From: Bacteroidales bacterium
GTDB lineage: Bacteria; Bacteroidota; Bacteroidia; Bacteroidales; JAADJA01
Direction: 5' to 3'
Assembly: GCA_021740645.1 (NCBI GenBank)
Contig: JAIOZL010000014.1
Location: forward strand, 1-64,000
Length of the DNA stretch: 64,000 bases
Shown here: in pieces, positions 1 through 7,864 of the stretch
How positions within the stretch are numbered: the stretch's first letter is position 1
Layout: every line of letters begins with the position of its first letter
Notes under the pieces: model-generated
Told to the model about the DNA's origin: nothing
Databases searched by the model: none
The model's input: the letters and a program-made list of their open reading frames with translations, nothing else
Translations under genes and position numbers: made by a program

Positions 1-260
1 AATCTGTGTCTCTGTGGTATTTCCTTGATTGATTGAAAGAATACCACGGAGGCACGAAGGGCACGGAGAATCAAAGAATACGGTTGTAATATTTATTTTT
101 CTCTGTGGATCTCTGTGTAATCTGTGTCTCTGTGGTATTCCCTTGATTGATTGAAAGAATACCACGGAGGCACGAAGGGCACGGAGAATCAAGGAATACG
201 GATGTAATATTTATTTTTCTCTGTGGATCTCTGTGTAATCTGTGTCTCTGTGGTATTCCT
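1..260. repeat. 118-bp tandem intergenic repeat, two full copies plus a partial third
   Basis: The same unit begins at 1, 119 and 237 (period 118), the third copy stopping near 260. Each unit contains a CACGGAGG-type block and a CTCTGTGG/CTCTGTGTAA block; read on opposite strands these resemble one another (ACCACGGAGG... versus ACCACAGAGA...), so the unit is itself roughly palindromic. The copies differ at only a few positions. Short reading frames run through it, but they follow the repeat and look non-coding. I know this 'CACAGAGA/CACGGAGG' type of repeat as a dispersed intergenic element in Bacteroidota; its function is unknown to me. The window edge cuts the array. Confidence 0.85.
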
Positions 261-371
261 TCGACTTTCAAAAATAACTGCGGTATGACAGGCTCAATTC
301 TTTCCATAAAAAAAGCGTTCAAAATTGAAAAACTCAATTCTGAACGCCTTACAATACTTGAAAAAGAAATT

Positions 372-1172
372 TTATTTCTTCATAAATGTTGTAGAATAGT
401 TACCATTTCTGGTTTCGGCTGTAACAAAATAAATACCTGATTTCAGATCACCCAGTTCAATTACTTTACTGTTTGTTGTAAGAAAATCAAAAGATTTGAT
501 CGTTTTACCCAGAATATTGGAAACCGTTAATTTTGTCATTTCCGGAAACTGAACCGACAATCTGCTATCTACAGGATTTGGAAAAATCTTTAATTCACCT
601 GCTGCAAATTGAGTTACAGAACTTGGGGCTGAATAATTGTCGAAATTATCTATATAAACCGTTGACGCTCCATTCGATCCTGAAGCTGGGAAATCAGGGA
701 AGAAGGTCAGTCTGGTATAGAAATGACCAACTGCAACACTCATATCAAAAACTATTAATTCCCATTCGTCAACTTTTGTGTTTTCAACTGTAACTGATTG
801 ATCAGCTCCCCCGGTTAAACTCTGTTCCAATTTGAGTCTCATTGGGCTAACCATAGGTTTTAGCACCATAACCGACATGGTGTGTGCCTCGGTGGTGAAT
901 TCCATTGCATCTACATTATCTGAATACATACCGACCCAGTTATCTGCTGGTTCATAAATAACAAATTGCAAAACACTGTCTGAGCTATTAAGATCAGATT
1001 TTAATGGGTTTTCAACTAATGAAATGTCATCCCGGGTACCTTCAGGTCCGTTTGCAAAAGGTAGCCAAAGTGTATCAGAAAAAGCTTCCTCAAATGTTAC
1101 GGGAGCCACTAACTGCGCATTTGCACCAAAAGCAAACACGGTTAAAATAATTAAAGTAAAAAGTTTTTTCAT
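372..1172 (-). CDS. Secreted T9SS-sorted protein, possible carbohydrate-binding-like domain
   Basis: A 266-residue protein starting with a clear Sec signal peptide (MKKLFTLIILTVFAFGANAQ). The middle (about residues 25-185) is a beta-rich region with W/D/N-rich strands that resembles a jelly-roll carbohydrate-binding domain, though I cannot assign a family. The last ~75 residues (from LKIFPNPVDSRLSVQF to the terminal KK) are a T9SS type A sorting domain: the 'FPNP' start, the 'GKTIKS' turn and 'LKSGIYFV' are typical. It should cross the outer membrane through the type IX system and be anchored or released. No enzyme motif is visible. It stands alone, divergent from the following LamG gene. Confidence 0.8.
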   Translation of the reverse strand: MKKLFTLIILTVFAFGANAQLVAPVTFEEAFSDTLWLPFANGPEGTRDDISLVENPLKSDLNSSDSVLQFVIYEPADNWVGMYSDNVDAMEFTTEAHTMSVMVLKPMVSPMRLKLEQSLTGGADQSVTVENTKVDEWELIVFDMSVAVGHFYTRLTFFPDFPASGSNGASTVYIDNFDNYSAPSSVTQFAAGELKIFPNPVDSRLSVQFPEMTKLTVSNILGKTIKSFDFLTTNSKVIELGDLKSGIYFVTAETRNGNYSTTFMKK

Positions 1173-1427
1173 AAGCTTGAGTTTTAAGTTAATAATTTGT
1201 TTTTATGCAATCTTTAATTCTGTTTTAGAACAATTCTTTCTCTCTTAAGTTCTATCCTTGATTATTTCAAATTTTGGACAGTGCTTTTATTTAAAGTTTT
1301 TTTCAACCAATAAAAACCTTTCCATTTGCAAGTCTTTTTTATCCGGGAAAGAACATTTCTTTAATGAAAGAATTGTTGATCAATTAAAAATTTATGTAAT
1401 AGTAAAAATAATGTAAAGCTTTTTGTT

Positions 1428-1512
1428 TGTCAATCGCACATTCGTGGTATATATTAATGAATTATTAATTACAAAAAAAATAATCATTTATACCACGAAC
1501 GTGCGATTGACA
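1428..1512. repeat. 85-bp inverted repeat with 24-bp arms
   Basis: Arms at 1428-1451 and 1489-1512 are reverse complements with one mismatch (TGTCAATCGCACATTCGTGG... against ...CCACGAACGTGCGATTGACA), separated by a 37-bp AT-rich loop. It lies in the 467-bp gap between two divergent secreted-protein genes. The arms are too long and the loop too large for an ordinary terminator; it could be a miniature mobile element or a cruciform-forming site. I see no convincing target duplication. The rest of the gap is AT-rich and must hold both promoters, but I cannot place them. Confidence 0.75.
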
Positions 1513-1639
1513 GCCTTTGCTAATTATTTTAAATTTATACCTTATGCTTAAATGATTAATTCTCTTATCCTTATTCTTAATTATTTTGAAAATAAGGCTT
1601 ATAATTTATGTTTACTATTATTAACTAAAACTAACATTT

Positions 1640-4600
1640 ATGAAAACAAAATTGACGCAATTATTTGCTCTATTTATTCTTATCGCAGGCATGGCGGTGA
1701 ATGCTCAGGTACCGGCAAAACTTGGTTCCTGGACATTTGACAATGCTGCCGACTTGGTCGCAGCTGAGACGGGTGCGCCTCTTGAGTTAATCGGAACCGC
1801 GGTGACATCTGTTCCGGGACCTGTAGCGGGTAATTTGGCTGTAGAAGTTGGTAACGCAGCCTCATTAAAATTAACTCATGGTATTGCAGCTGGTAATGGC
1901 GGTGGAACCATGGTAAATGAATATACCCTTATGATGGATGTTCAATTCCCTCCACCCGGTCTATGGCATCCCTTTTTTCAAACCGATTTGGCAAATGCAA
2001 GTGATGCAGACCTTTGGTCTAGAAACAATAATTCTTTTTTAGGCACCGGCGCTTTGGGATATGGAACCAAAGCTGTTTTGTATGGTGTTTGGTACAGAAC
2101 GGTTATTTCTGTAAAAAACGGAACCTCATTCCAGGTATTTATGAATGGTGAGCTTTACCTTCAAGGTAACGTTCAGGCATTAGATGGCAGATATGCCTTA
2201 GCAGAGGCTGTACTATTATTTACAGACGACACTCCTTCTAACGACAATCCTATGATTTGTTCAGAATTAGCGGTTTGGGATGTTGCGCTAACAGAAGCCC
2301 AAATAATTGAATTAGGCTCTGCTCCCATTGTAGCTACTACTGGAATTACAGTTTCCGGTGAAGGTGATGTGAGCGTTATCGATACTGATAAAGGCACACT
2401 GCAAATGATGATTGCCACTCTTCCGGTTGACGCAACTTATCAGACTGCTTTCTGGTCTGTTGCAGATGGTACAGGAAGTGCTACTATTAATTTCACAGGC
2501 TTACTTACAGCCACAATGGATGGTACTGTAACGGTTACAGCAACTGCTAAAGATGATCCGGGTATTACAGCCACCAAAGAAATCACAATCAGCAATCAGG
2601 TTCTGGAAGTAGATCCAGTAGGATCCTGGAAGTTTGATGATGCCGGAGATATGCTTAAGGCAGAAATAGGTCTCCCTCTTGAATTAACCGGAACCCAGAC
2701 TTCTGTTCCCGGACCTCAGTCTGGTAATTTAGCAACCGAAGTTGGTACAGGAAGTTTTTTAAAGTTAACTCATGGTATTGCAGCAGGTAATGGTGGTGGA
2801 ACTATGGTAAATGAATATACCATTGTTATGGATGTGCAATTGCCTACTCTCGGTATTTGGCATCCCTTTTTTCAAACCGACCCATTAAATGCAAGTGATG
2901 CAGACCTTTGGGCCAGAGGTGTTGAAAGCACATTAGGCACAGGCGATTTAGGTTACGGAAGCAAAGCTCTTATGGAAGGAGTTTGGTACAGGATGGTAAT
3001 CTCCGTGAAAAACGGAACTTTTTTTAAGGTATTTCTCAATACAGAGCTTTATCTGGAAGGTAATGTTCAGGCATTGGATGGAAGATATGCTTTAGCTAAT
3101 GCTTTATTATTATTTGCAGACAACACTCCTTCCGACGACAATCCGGTTATCTGTTCTGATTTAGCCATTTATGATGTTGCACTTTCAGTACCTCAAATTA
3201 TGGCACTAGGTTCTGTTCCTGTTACTTTGGCAACTGGTGTTACTGTAACCGGTGCAGGCGACGCAACGGTTATCGATACTGATAATGGCACTCTGCAAAT
3301 GATGGCCGCTGTAGTTCCTGCTGACGCAACGTATCAGGAAACTTCATGGTCGCTTATGAAAGGTACTGGTAACGCTACTATTAGTTCAACAGGTTTGCTT
3401 TCTGCAATTGAAGATGGTACTGTTACAGTTATTGCTACATCAAAAGATGCTGGCGGTGCTTCCGGTTCATTAGAAATTACAATAAGCAATCAGGTATTAA
3501 CCATGAGCGATTTTAATCTCATTAAGGATGGTACTTTTGAAACCGATGGCGCAATTGCTTCACCCTGGGGATTTTGGTCAGGTAATGGTGGTGCGGCTTC
3601 AGTAGCTGCAGGTGTTTGCGAAATGATTCCTGGTGGCGCAGCAGAAAACTGGCAGCTTCAGGTTAGTCAGGTAGGTAATACAGCTGGATGGAGAGTATAT
3701 AACGACAGTTCTTATGTATTTATGTTTGACGCCAAAGCTAATGCTGCAAGAGTTTTCAGTATTGACTTCGAGGACAGTAGCAATGGCTATGCCCGTTTTG
3801 GTGTTTCATCCGCTGCTGATGCTGCAAATGGAGAATCACAATGGGATGTTGCACTAACCACAGACATGACAACCTATACCAGAGATGTAACTTTTAACAG
3901 GGTTAAAGAAAACACAAATTTCAAGCTGAATATTATGCCAAGTGCGGCTCTTGATCCTGTTAGCATTGATAATATCTATCTGATTAAAGCCAGCGACATT
4001 CATAAGTTTGGAACTTTGGTTTCAGGTATTACTGTAAAAAGTGCCGGTGACGCAACTGTTATTGACACTGATATGGGAACACTTCAAATGATGGTTGATG
4101 TTCTTCCTGTTGATGCTACACTGCAAGGTGTTTTCTGGACCGTTGAAAATGGTACAGGAAAAGCAAGCATAACCAGTAAAGGTCTGCTATCTGCAATCTA
4201 TGACGGAACAGTAACCGTAAAAGCCATAGCAAAAGATGGCACTGAGGTAATGGGAAGTCTCGAAATTACCATCAGTAACCAACAGGCCTCAATTAAGGAA
4301 AACGCCAACATGATAAAAGGCGGTCATTTTGATACAGAGGGTACCATTGTTCCAACCAGCACACTAGCTCCAAATTGGGGTGGATGGTCAGGAAACGGCG
4401 GTTTAGCTGATGTTGTTGACGGTGTGTGCACCATAACTCCTTCTGCTGCTGCTGAAAGCTGGCAAATGCAGGTTACTCAATTAGGAAATGATAACGATTG
4501 GGTACTTGTAAATGATGTGGTTTATGTGGTAATGTTCGACGCATGGGCAGAAAGCGAAAGGCCTATTAGTGTTGACTTTGAAGACAAATCACCTTCTTAC

Positions 4601-5341
4601 ACACGTTTTGGTACTTCAACCGATGCAGATGCTAATAATGGAGAATCTGATTGGACTTTTAACCTAAGTACAACAAAAACCTCCTTCACAAGAGTATTTA
4701 CTTGTACTAAAGCTCAGGAAGGCTCTGTTTATAAGTTTCTTATATCCGGTGGAGCATCAGACAAAGCAGCATATTTCGATGATATTTATCTTATGGATAT
4801 GGCTTCATTAGGAACTGTTCCTGGTGTTATTGCAGTTACTGATATCACTGTAACCGGTGAAGGTAATGCAACCACAATCACTACCGATCTGGGAACTCTT
4901 CAGATGAGCGCTGCAGTTCTTCCGGTTGATGCAACTATTATGAATGTTGTCTGGAGTGTTGTTGACGGAACAGGTACAGCTACTATTGATTCAAAAGGTC
5001 TACTTTCTGCAGGTACTAATGGAACGGTTACTGTAAAGGCTATTTCTCAGGACTGGGTTGGTGTTGAGGGTATGTTAGAGCTTACCATTTCAGGACAAAC
5101 TGTGGGAATATCAAATAAAACCGCAGAATCTGTTAAAGTATATCCTAATCCAGCTAATGATGAATTGAATGTAACATTCACTTCACCAAGAGCAAATGTT
5201 GCCATCTACAATAGTCTGGGTCGCAAAATAGAAGAAGTATTTGTTGACGGAACTCAAGCTAAATTTGATGTAAGTAAATATGCTCGTGGAGTTTATTTTG
5301 TAAAAGTTAATAACGAATCTGTTGTTAAGTTTATTAAATAA
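1640..5341 (+). CDS. Large T9SS-exported protein with LamG-like, Big2 and CBM-like modules
   Basis: A 1233-residue secreted modular protein. After the signal peptide (MKTKLTQLFALFILIAGMAVNAQ) come a LamG/concanavalin-like domain (~27-215), a bacterial Ig-like group 2 (Big2) domain (~233-320), a second LamG (~325-525), Big2 (~532-618), a CBM-like jelly roll beginning 'LIKDGTFETDG' (~623-790), Big2 (~795-883), a second such jelly roll beginning 'MIKGGHFDTEG' (~888-1060), a fourth Big2 (~1068-1153) and a T9SS type A tail ('VYPNPANDELNV', ~1160-1233). The Big2 units share the phrase 'TLPVDAT' or close variants. No catalytic motif is visible, so an adhesive or glycan-binding surface role is inferred. 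The start is fixed by the signal peptide, and a terminator follows directly. Confidence 0.9.
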   Translation: MKTKLTQLFALFILIAGMAVNAQVPAKLGSWTFDNAADLVAAETGAPLELIGTAVTSVPGPVAGNLAVEVGNAASLKLTHGIAAGNGGGTMVNEYTLMMDVQFPPPGLWHPFFQTDLANASDADLWSRNNNSFLGTGALGYGTKAVLYGVWYRTVISVKNGTSFQVFMNGELYLQGNVQALDGRYALAEAVLLFTDDTPSNDNPMICSELAVWDVALTEAQIIELGSAPIVATTGITVSGEGDVSVIDTDKGTLQMMIATLPVDATYQTAFWSVADGTGSATINFTGLLTATMDGTVTVTATAKDDPGITATKEITISNQVLEVDPVGSWKFDDAGDMLKAEIGLPLELTGTQTSVPGPQSGNLATEVGTGSFLKLTHGIAAGNGGGTMVNEYTIVMDVQLPTLGIWHPFFQTDPLNASDADLWARGVESTLGTGDLGYGSKALMEGVWYRMVISVKNGTFFKVFLNTELYLEGNVQALDGRYALANALLLFADNTPSDDNPVICSDLAIYDVALSVPQIMALGSVPVTLATGVTVTGAGDATVIDTDNGTLQMMAAVVPADATYQETSWSLMKGTGNATISSTGLLSAIEDGTVTVIATSKDAGGASGSLEITISNQVLTMSDFNLIKDGTFETDGAIASPWGFWSGNGGAASVAAGVCEMIPGGAAENWQLQVSQVGNTAGWRVYNDSSYVFMFDAKANAARVFSIDFEDSSNGYARFGVSSAADAANGESQWDVALTTDMTTYTRDVTFNRVKENTNFKLNIMPSAALDPVSIDNIYLIKASDIHKFGTLVSGITVKSAGDATVIDTDMGTLQMMVDVLPVDATLQGVFWTVENGTGKASITSKGLLSAIYDGTVTVKAIAKDGTEVMGSLEITISNQQASIKENANMIKGGHFDTEGTIVPTSTLAPNWGGWSGNGGLADVVDGVCTITPSAAAESWQMQVTQLGNDNDWVLVNDVVYVVMFDAWAESERPISVDFEDKSPSYTRFGTSTDADANNGESDWTFNLSTTKTSFTRVFTCTKAQEGSVYKFLISGGASDKAAYFDDIYLMDMASLGTVPGVIAVTDITVTGEGNATTITTDLGTLQMSAAVLPVDATIMNVVWSVVDGTGTATIDSKGLLSAGTNGTVTVKAISQDWVGVEGMLELTISGQTVGISNKTAESVKVYPNPANDELNVTFTSPRANVAIYNSLGRKIEEVFVDGTQAKFDVSKYARGVYFVKVNNESVVKFIK

Positions 5342-5362
5342 GAAATATTAAGCTATAAATTT

Positions 5363-5406
5363 AAAAGTGCCTTGAAAGGAATACCCCTTTTGGGGCACTT
5401 TTTTTT
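5363..5406 (+). terminator. Rho-independent terminator after the LamG/Big2 gene
   Basis: The stem pairs AAGTGCC with GGCACTT, with an inner CCCC-TTTT-GGGG hairpin, and is followed by a run of eight Ts. It sits 22 bp after the stop codon, so the next LamG gene must have its own promoter. Confidence 0.85.
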
Positions 5407-5492
5407 ATGTTCATTGCCATATTTTAAATGAAAAAAACCGTTTACCTTTATTTTCATTTTATTAATTTCTATTGACCCCTTAAAAATTCTAT

Positions 5493-7724
5493 ATGAAAAC
5501 AAATCCCTTAATTATTTGCCTTCTGTTAATGCTATTTGCATTTAAGACAGAAGCACAGTATTCCAACCGGCTGGGCTGGTGGAAATTTGATGATCCAATT
5601 GACCTTACCAAAGCGGAAATTGGTGATCCGCTTGTTTTCTCAAGCTTTTTTGAATCGGTAAACGGACCTGCACCCGGTAACAAAGCAGTAAGTGTTGGTG
5701 TGGGAAACTATATAAGCATGACTCATAAAATGTACCCAAACGGTGGTGGAACTTTGGTGAACGATTATACCCTTCAGATTGACTTTAAAGTCCCTGAGAT
5801 TAATATTTGGCATGCCTTTTTTCAAACAGATCCTACCAATTCTGACGACGCCGATTTATTTACGAGCAGCGGCAGTAATTCTATTGGTACAGCAACTACT
5901 ACCTATTCGTCCAAATCTATTGTAGCCGATACATGGTACAGAATGGTTCTGACTGTCAGTAATGGATACATTTTCAAAATTTACATGGATGGAACTCTCT
6001 GGCTTGATGGAGCCGGACAGCCTATTGATGGGAGATTCGCCCTATCGGATGTTCTTTTACTTTTTGCTGATAATGATGGAGAAGACAGTGAGATTATTTG
6101 TTCCGAGCTGGGAATATGGGATTATGCACTGGAAGATTATGAGGTTATAGCTTTGGGGGATGCTTCGGGTGTTCGCATTAGAGAAAGATCAAAACTAGGA
6201 TCCTGGAAGTTTGATAATCCCTCTGATTTACTTATTGCTGAAGTAGGTTTAGATCTCGTACTTACAGGCACACAAGAGTCTGTTCCGGGACCGGTGGAAG
6301 GTGATTTAGCCACAAAAATTGGTGCCGGAAGTTACCTTAGTATTGATCACGGAATTGTTCCCAATGATGGACAAAGCCTGGTAAACGAATATTCCATTCA
6401 AATTGATTTCTCCGTACCTGAAACCAATATCTGGCATGCTTTTTATCAGACAGATCCTACCAATAGCAGTGATGCTGAGTTATTTACAAAAAATACAAAT
6501 AATACAATCGGTACTTCTGAAACTGGTTATTCTACCAATGATATTACTGCAAATACCTGGTATCGTATGGTTATTACAGTAAAAAATGGAGAGTTTTACA
6601 AAGTATACTTAAATGGAGCTTTATGGCTGAATGCATCTGGTCTGGATATTGATGGCAGATTTGGACTTGAAAGCGTACTTTTATTCTTTGCAGACGATAA
6701 TGGTGAGGATAATTTTATAACCTGTTCCGAATTAAGTATTTGGGAAGTTGCTCTTACGGCAAATGAAGTCGCAGATTTAGGCTCAAGTCCATTGGTGAAT
6801 ATCCCACAACGATCGGGATGGTGGAGTTTTGATGATACTGCCGATTTATTAAAAGCAAATATTGGTGCTCCTCTTGAACTAACTGGCGCACAATTGTCCA
6901 AAAACGGTCCGGTTGAAGGGAATAACGCAACCAGCATTGATGGTGGAAGTTATTTAACTATGAATCACGGCATATCTGGAAATGGATCCGGGCTTTTGGT
7001 GAATGAATATTCCCTCCTGATTGACTTTTCAGTCACCTCTCTTAACATCTGGCGGGCTTTTATTCAAACCGACACTGAAAACCTTAGTGATGCAGATTTG
7101 TTCATTAATGGCGGTACCAGTACCCCAAATACAATAGGTACAGCAGCCACAAGTTATTCATTTAATACTGTTACTCCTTTTGAGTGGTACAGGATGGTTC
7201 TTTCGGTTAAAAATGGCGGTTTTTTCCGTATATATATTAATGGCGAAATATGGCTGGATGCTGCCGGACAGGCTGTTGATGGCAGATGGGCTCTTCTTGA
7301 TAAGCTTCTTTTATTTGCTGATAACGATGGAGATGACGGAAGTATTATTTGTTCAGAAGTAGCAATTTGGGATTTCCCTTTAACTTCAGACCAGATTGCA
7401 AAATTAGGAACTCCTACCACCGGGGATGTTGTGGGTATTTCTGAATTCAAACCGGCCAAAAACGATTCATTTTTTGAAAATATTTACCCTAATCCATTCT
7501 CCAACTCTACGAACATTAGTTATAGTGTAAAGACAACTGGCCCTGTAACATTTAGAATTCTGGATATTTCCGGGAAAGAAGTTAGTCAGATCAGAGAAGG
7601 AATTAAATCACCTGGTAGTTATAGTACGGAACTTAATTCTAAAAATTTAGATGAGGGAGTATACTTTCTTCAAATGAATTCCGGACAGGGTTCCGAAACT
7701 AAAAAAATAATAATAGTAAAGTAA
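5493..7724 (+). CDS. T9SS-exported protein with three LamG-like domains
   Basis: A 743-residue secreted protein: signal peptide (MKTNPLIICLLLMLFAFKTEAQ), three tandem LamG/concanavalin-like domains (~25-225, ~233-435, ~445-650) and a T9SS type A sorting domain (~665-743, 'IYPNPFSNSTNISY'). All three repeats share the core 'WYRMV', 'NG..FK/R.Y..G..WL', 'DGR.AL/GL' and 'II/TCSE..IW'. They are closely similar to the domains in the flanking genes, so the family has grown by duplication inside this cluster. No catalytic residues are visible; glycan or protein binding on the cell surface is inferred. Confidence 0.9.
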   Translation: MKTNPLIICLLLMLFAFKTEAQYSNRLGWWKFDDPIDLTKAEIGDPLVFSSFFESVNGPAPGNKAVSVGVGNYISMTHKMYPNGGGTLVNDYTLQIDFKVPEINIWHAFFQTDPTNSDDADLFTSSGSNSIGTATTTYSSKSIVADTWYRMVLTVSNGYIFKIYMDGTLWLDGAGQPIDGRFALSDVLLLFADNDGEDSEIICSELGIWDYALEDYEVIALGDASGVRIRERSKLGSWKFDNPSDLLIAEVGLDLVLTGTQESVPGPVEGDLATKIGAGSYLSIDHGIVPNDGQSLVNEYSIQIDFSVPETNIWHAFYQTDPTNSSDAELFTKNTNNTIGTSETGYSTNDITANTWYRMVITVKNGEFYKVYLNGALWLNASGLDIDGRFGLESVLLFFADDNGEDNFITCSELSIWEVALTANEVADLGSSPLVNIPQRSGWWSFDDTADLLKANIGAPLELTGAQLSKNGPVEGNNATSIDGGSYLTMNHGISGNGSGLLVNEYSLLIDFSVTSLNIWRAFIQTDTENLSDADLFINGGTSTPNTIGTAATSYSFNTVTPFEWYRMVLSVKNGGFFRIYINGEIWLDAAGQAVDGRWALLDKLLLFADNDGDDGSIICSEVAIWDFPLTSDQIAKLGTPTTGDVVGISEFKPAKNDSFFENIYPNPFSNSTNISYSVKTTGPVTFRILDISGKEVSQIREGIKSPGSYSTELNSKNLDEGVYFLQMNSGQGSETKKIIIVK

Positions 7725-7738
7725 ATTCATTTCTTTTT

Positions 7739-7770
7739 AGAAGGAGCCTCCTTTGGGAGGCCCTTCTTTT
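7739..7770 (+). terminator. Rho-independent terminator
   Basis: GCCTCC pairs with GGAGGC across a 4-nt loop and is extended by AGAAGG/CCTTCT with one bulged A; TTTT follows. It ends the triple-LamG transcript 14 bp after the stop codon. Confidence 0.85.
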
Positions 7771-7864
7771 ATTAATTAAATTCCCGGTTTTAAATCTGAT
7801 TTTTAGTTGAAATTACCTGAAGTTAGGAAGCACATTTTAACTGTTTTATTTTAACATTCTGACT

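Noticed and set aside
71-440. Two overlapping short frames at the left edge
   Set aside because: They run through the 118-bp tandem repeat and have no signal, motif or plausible start.
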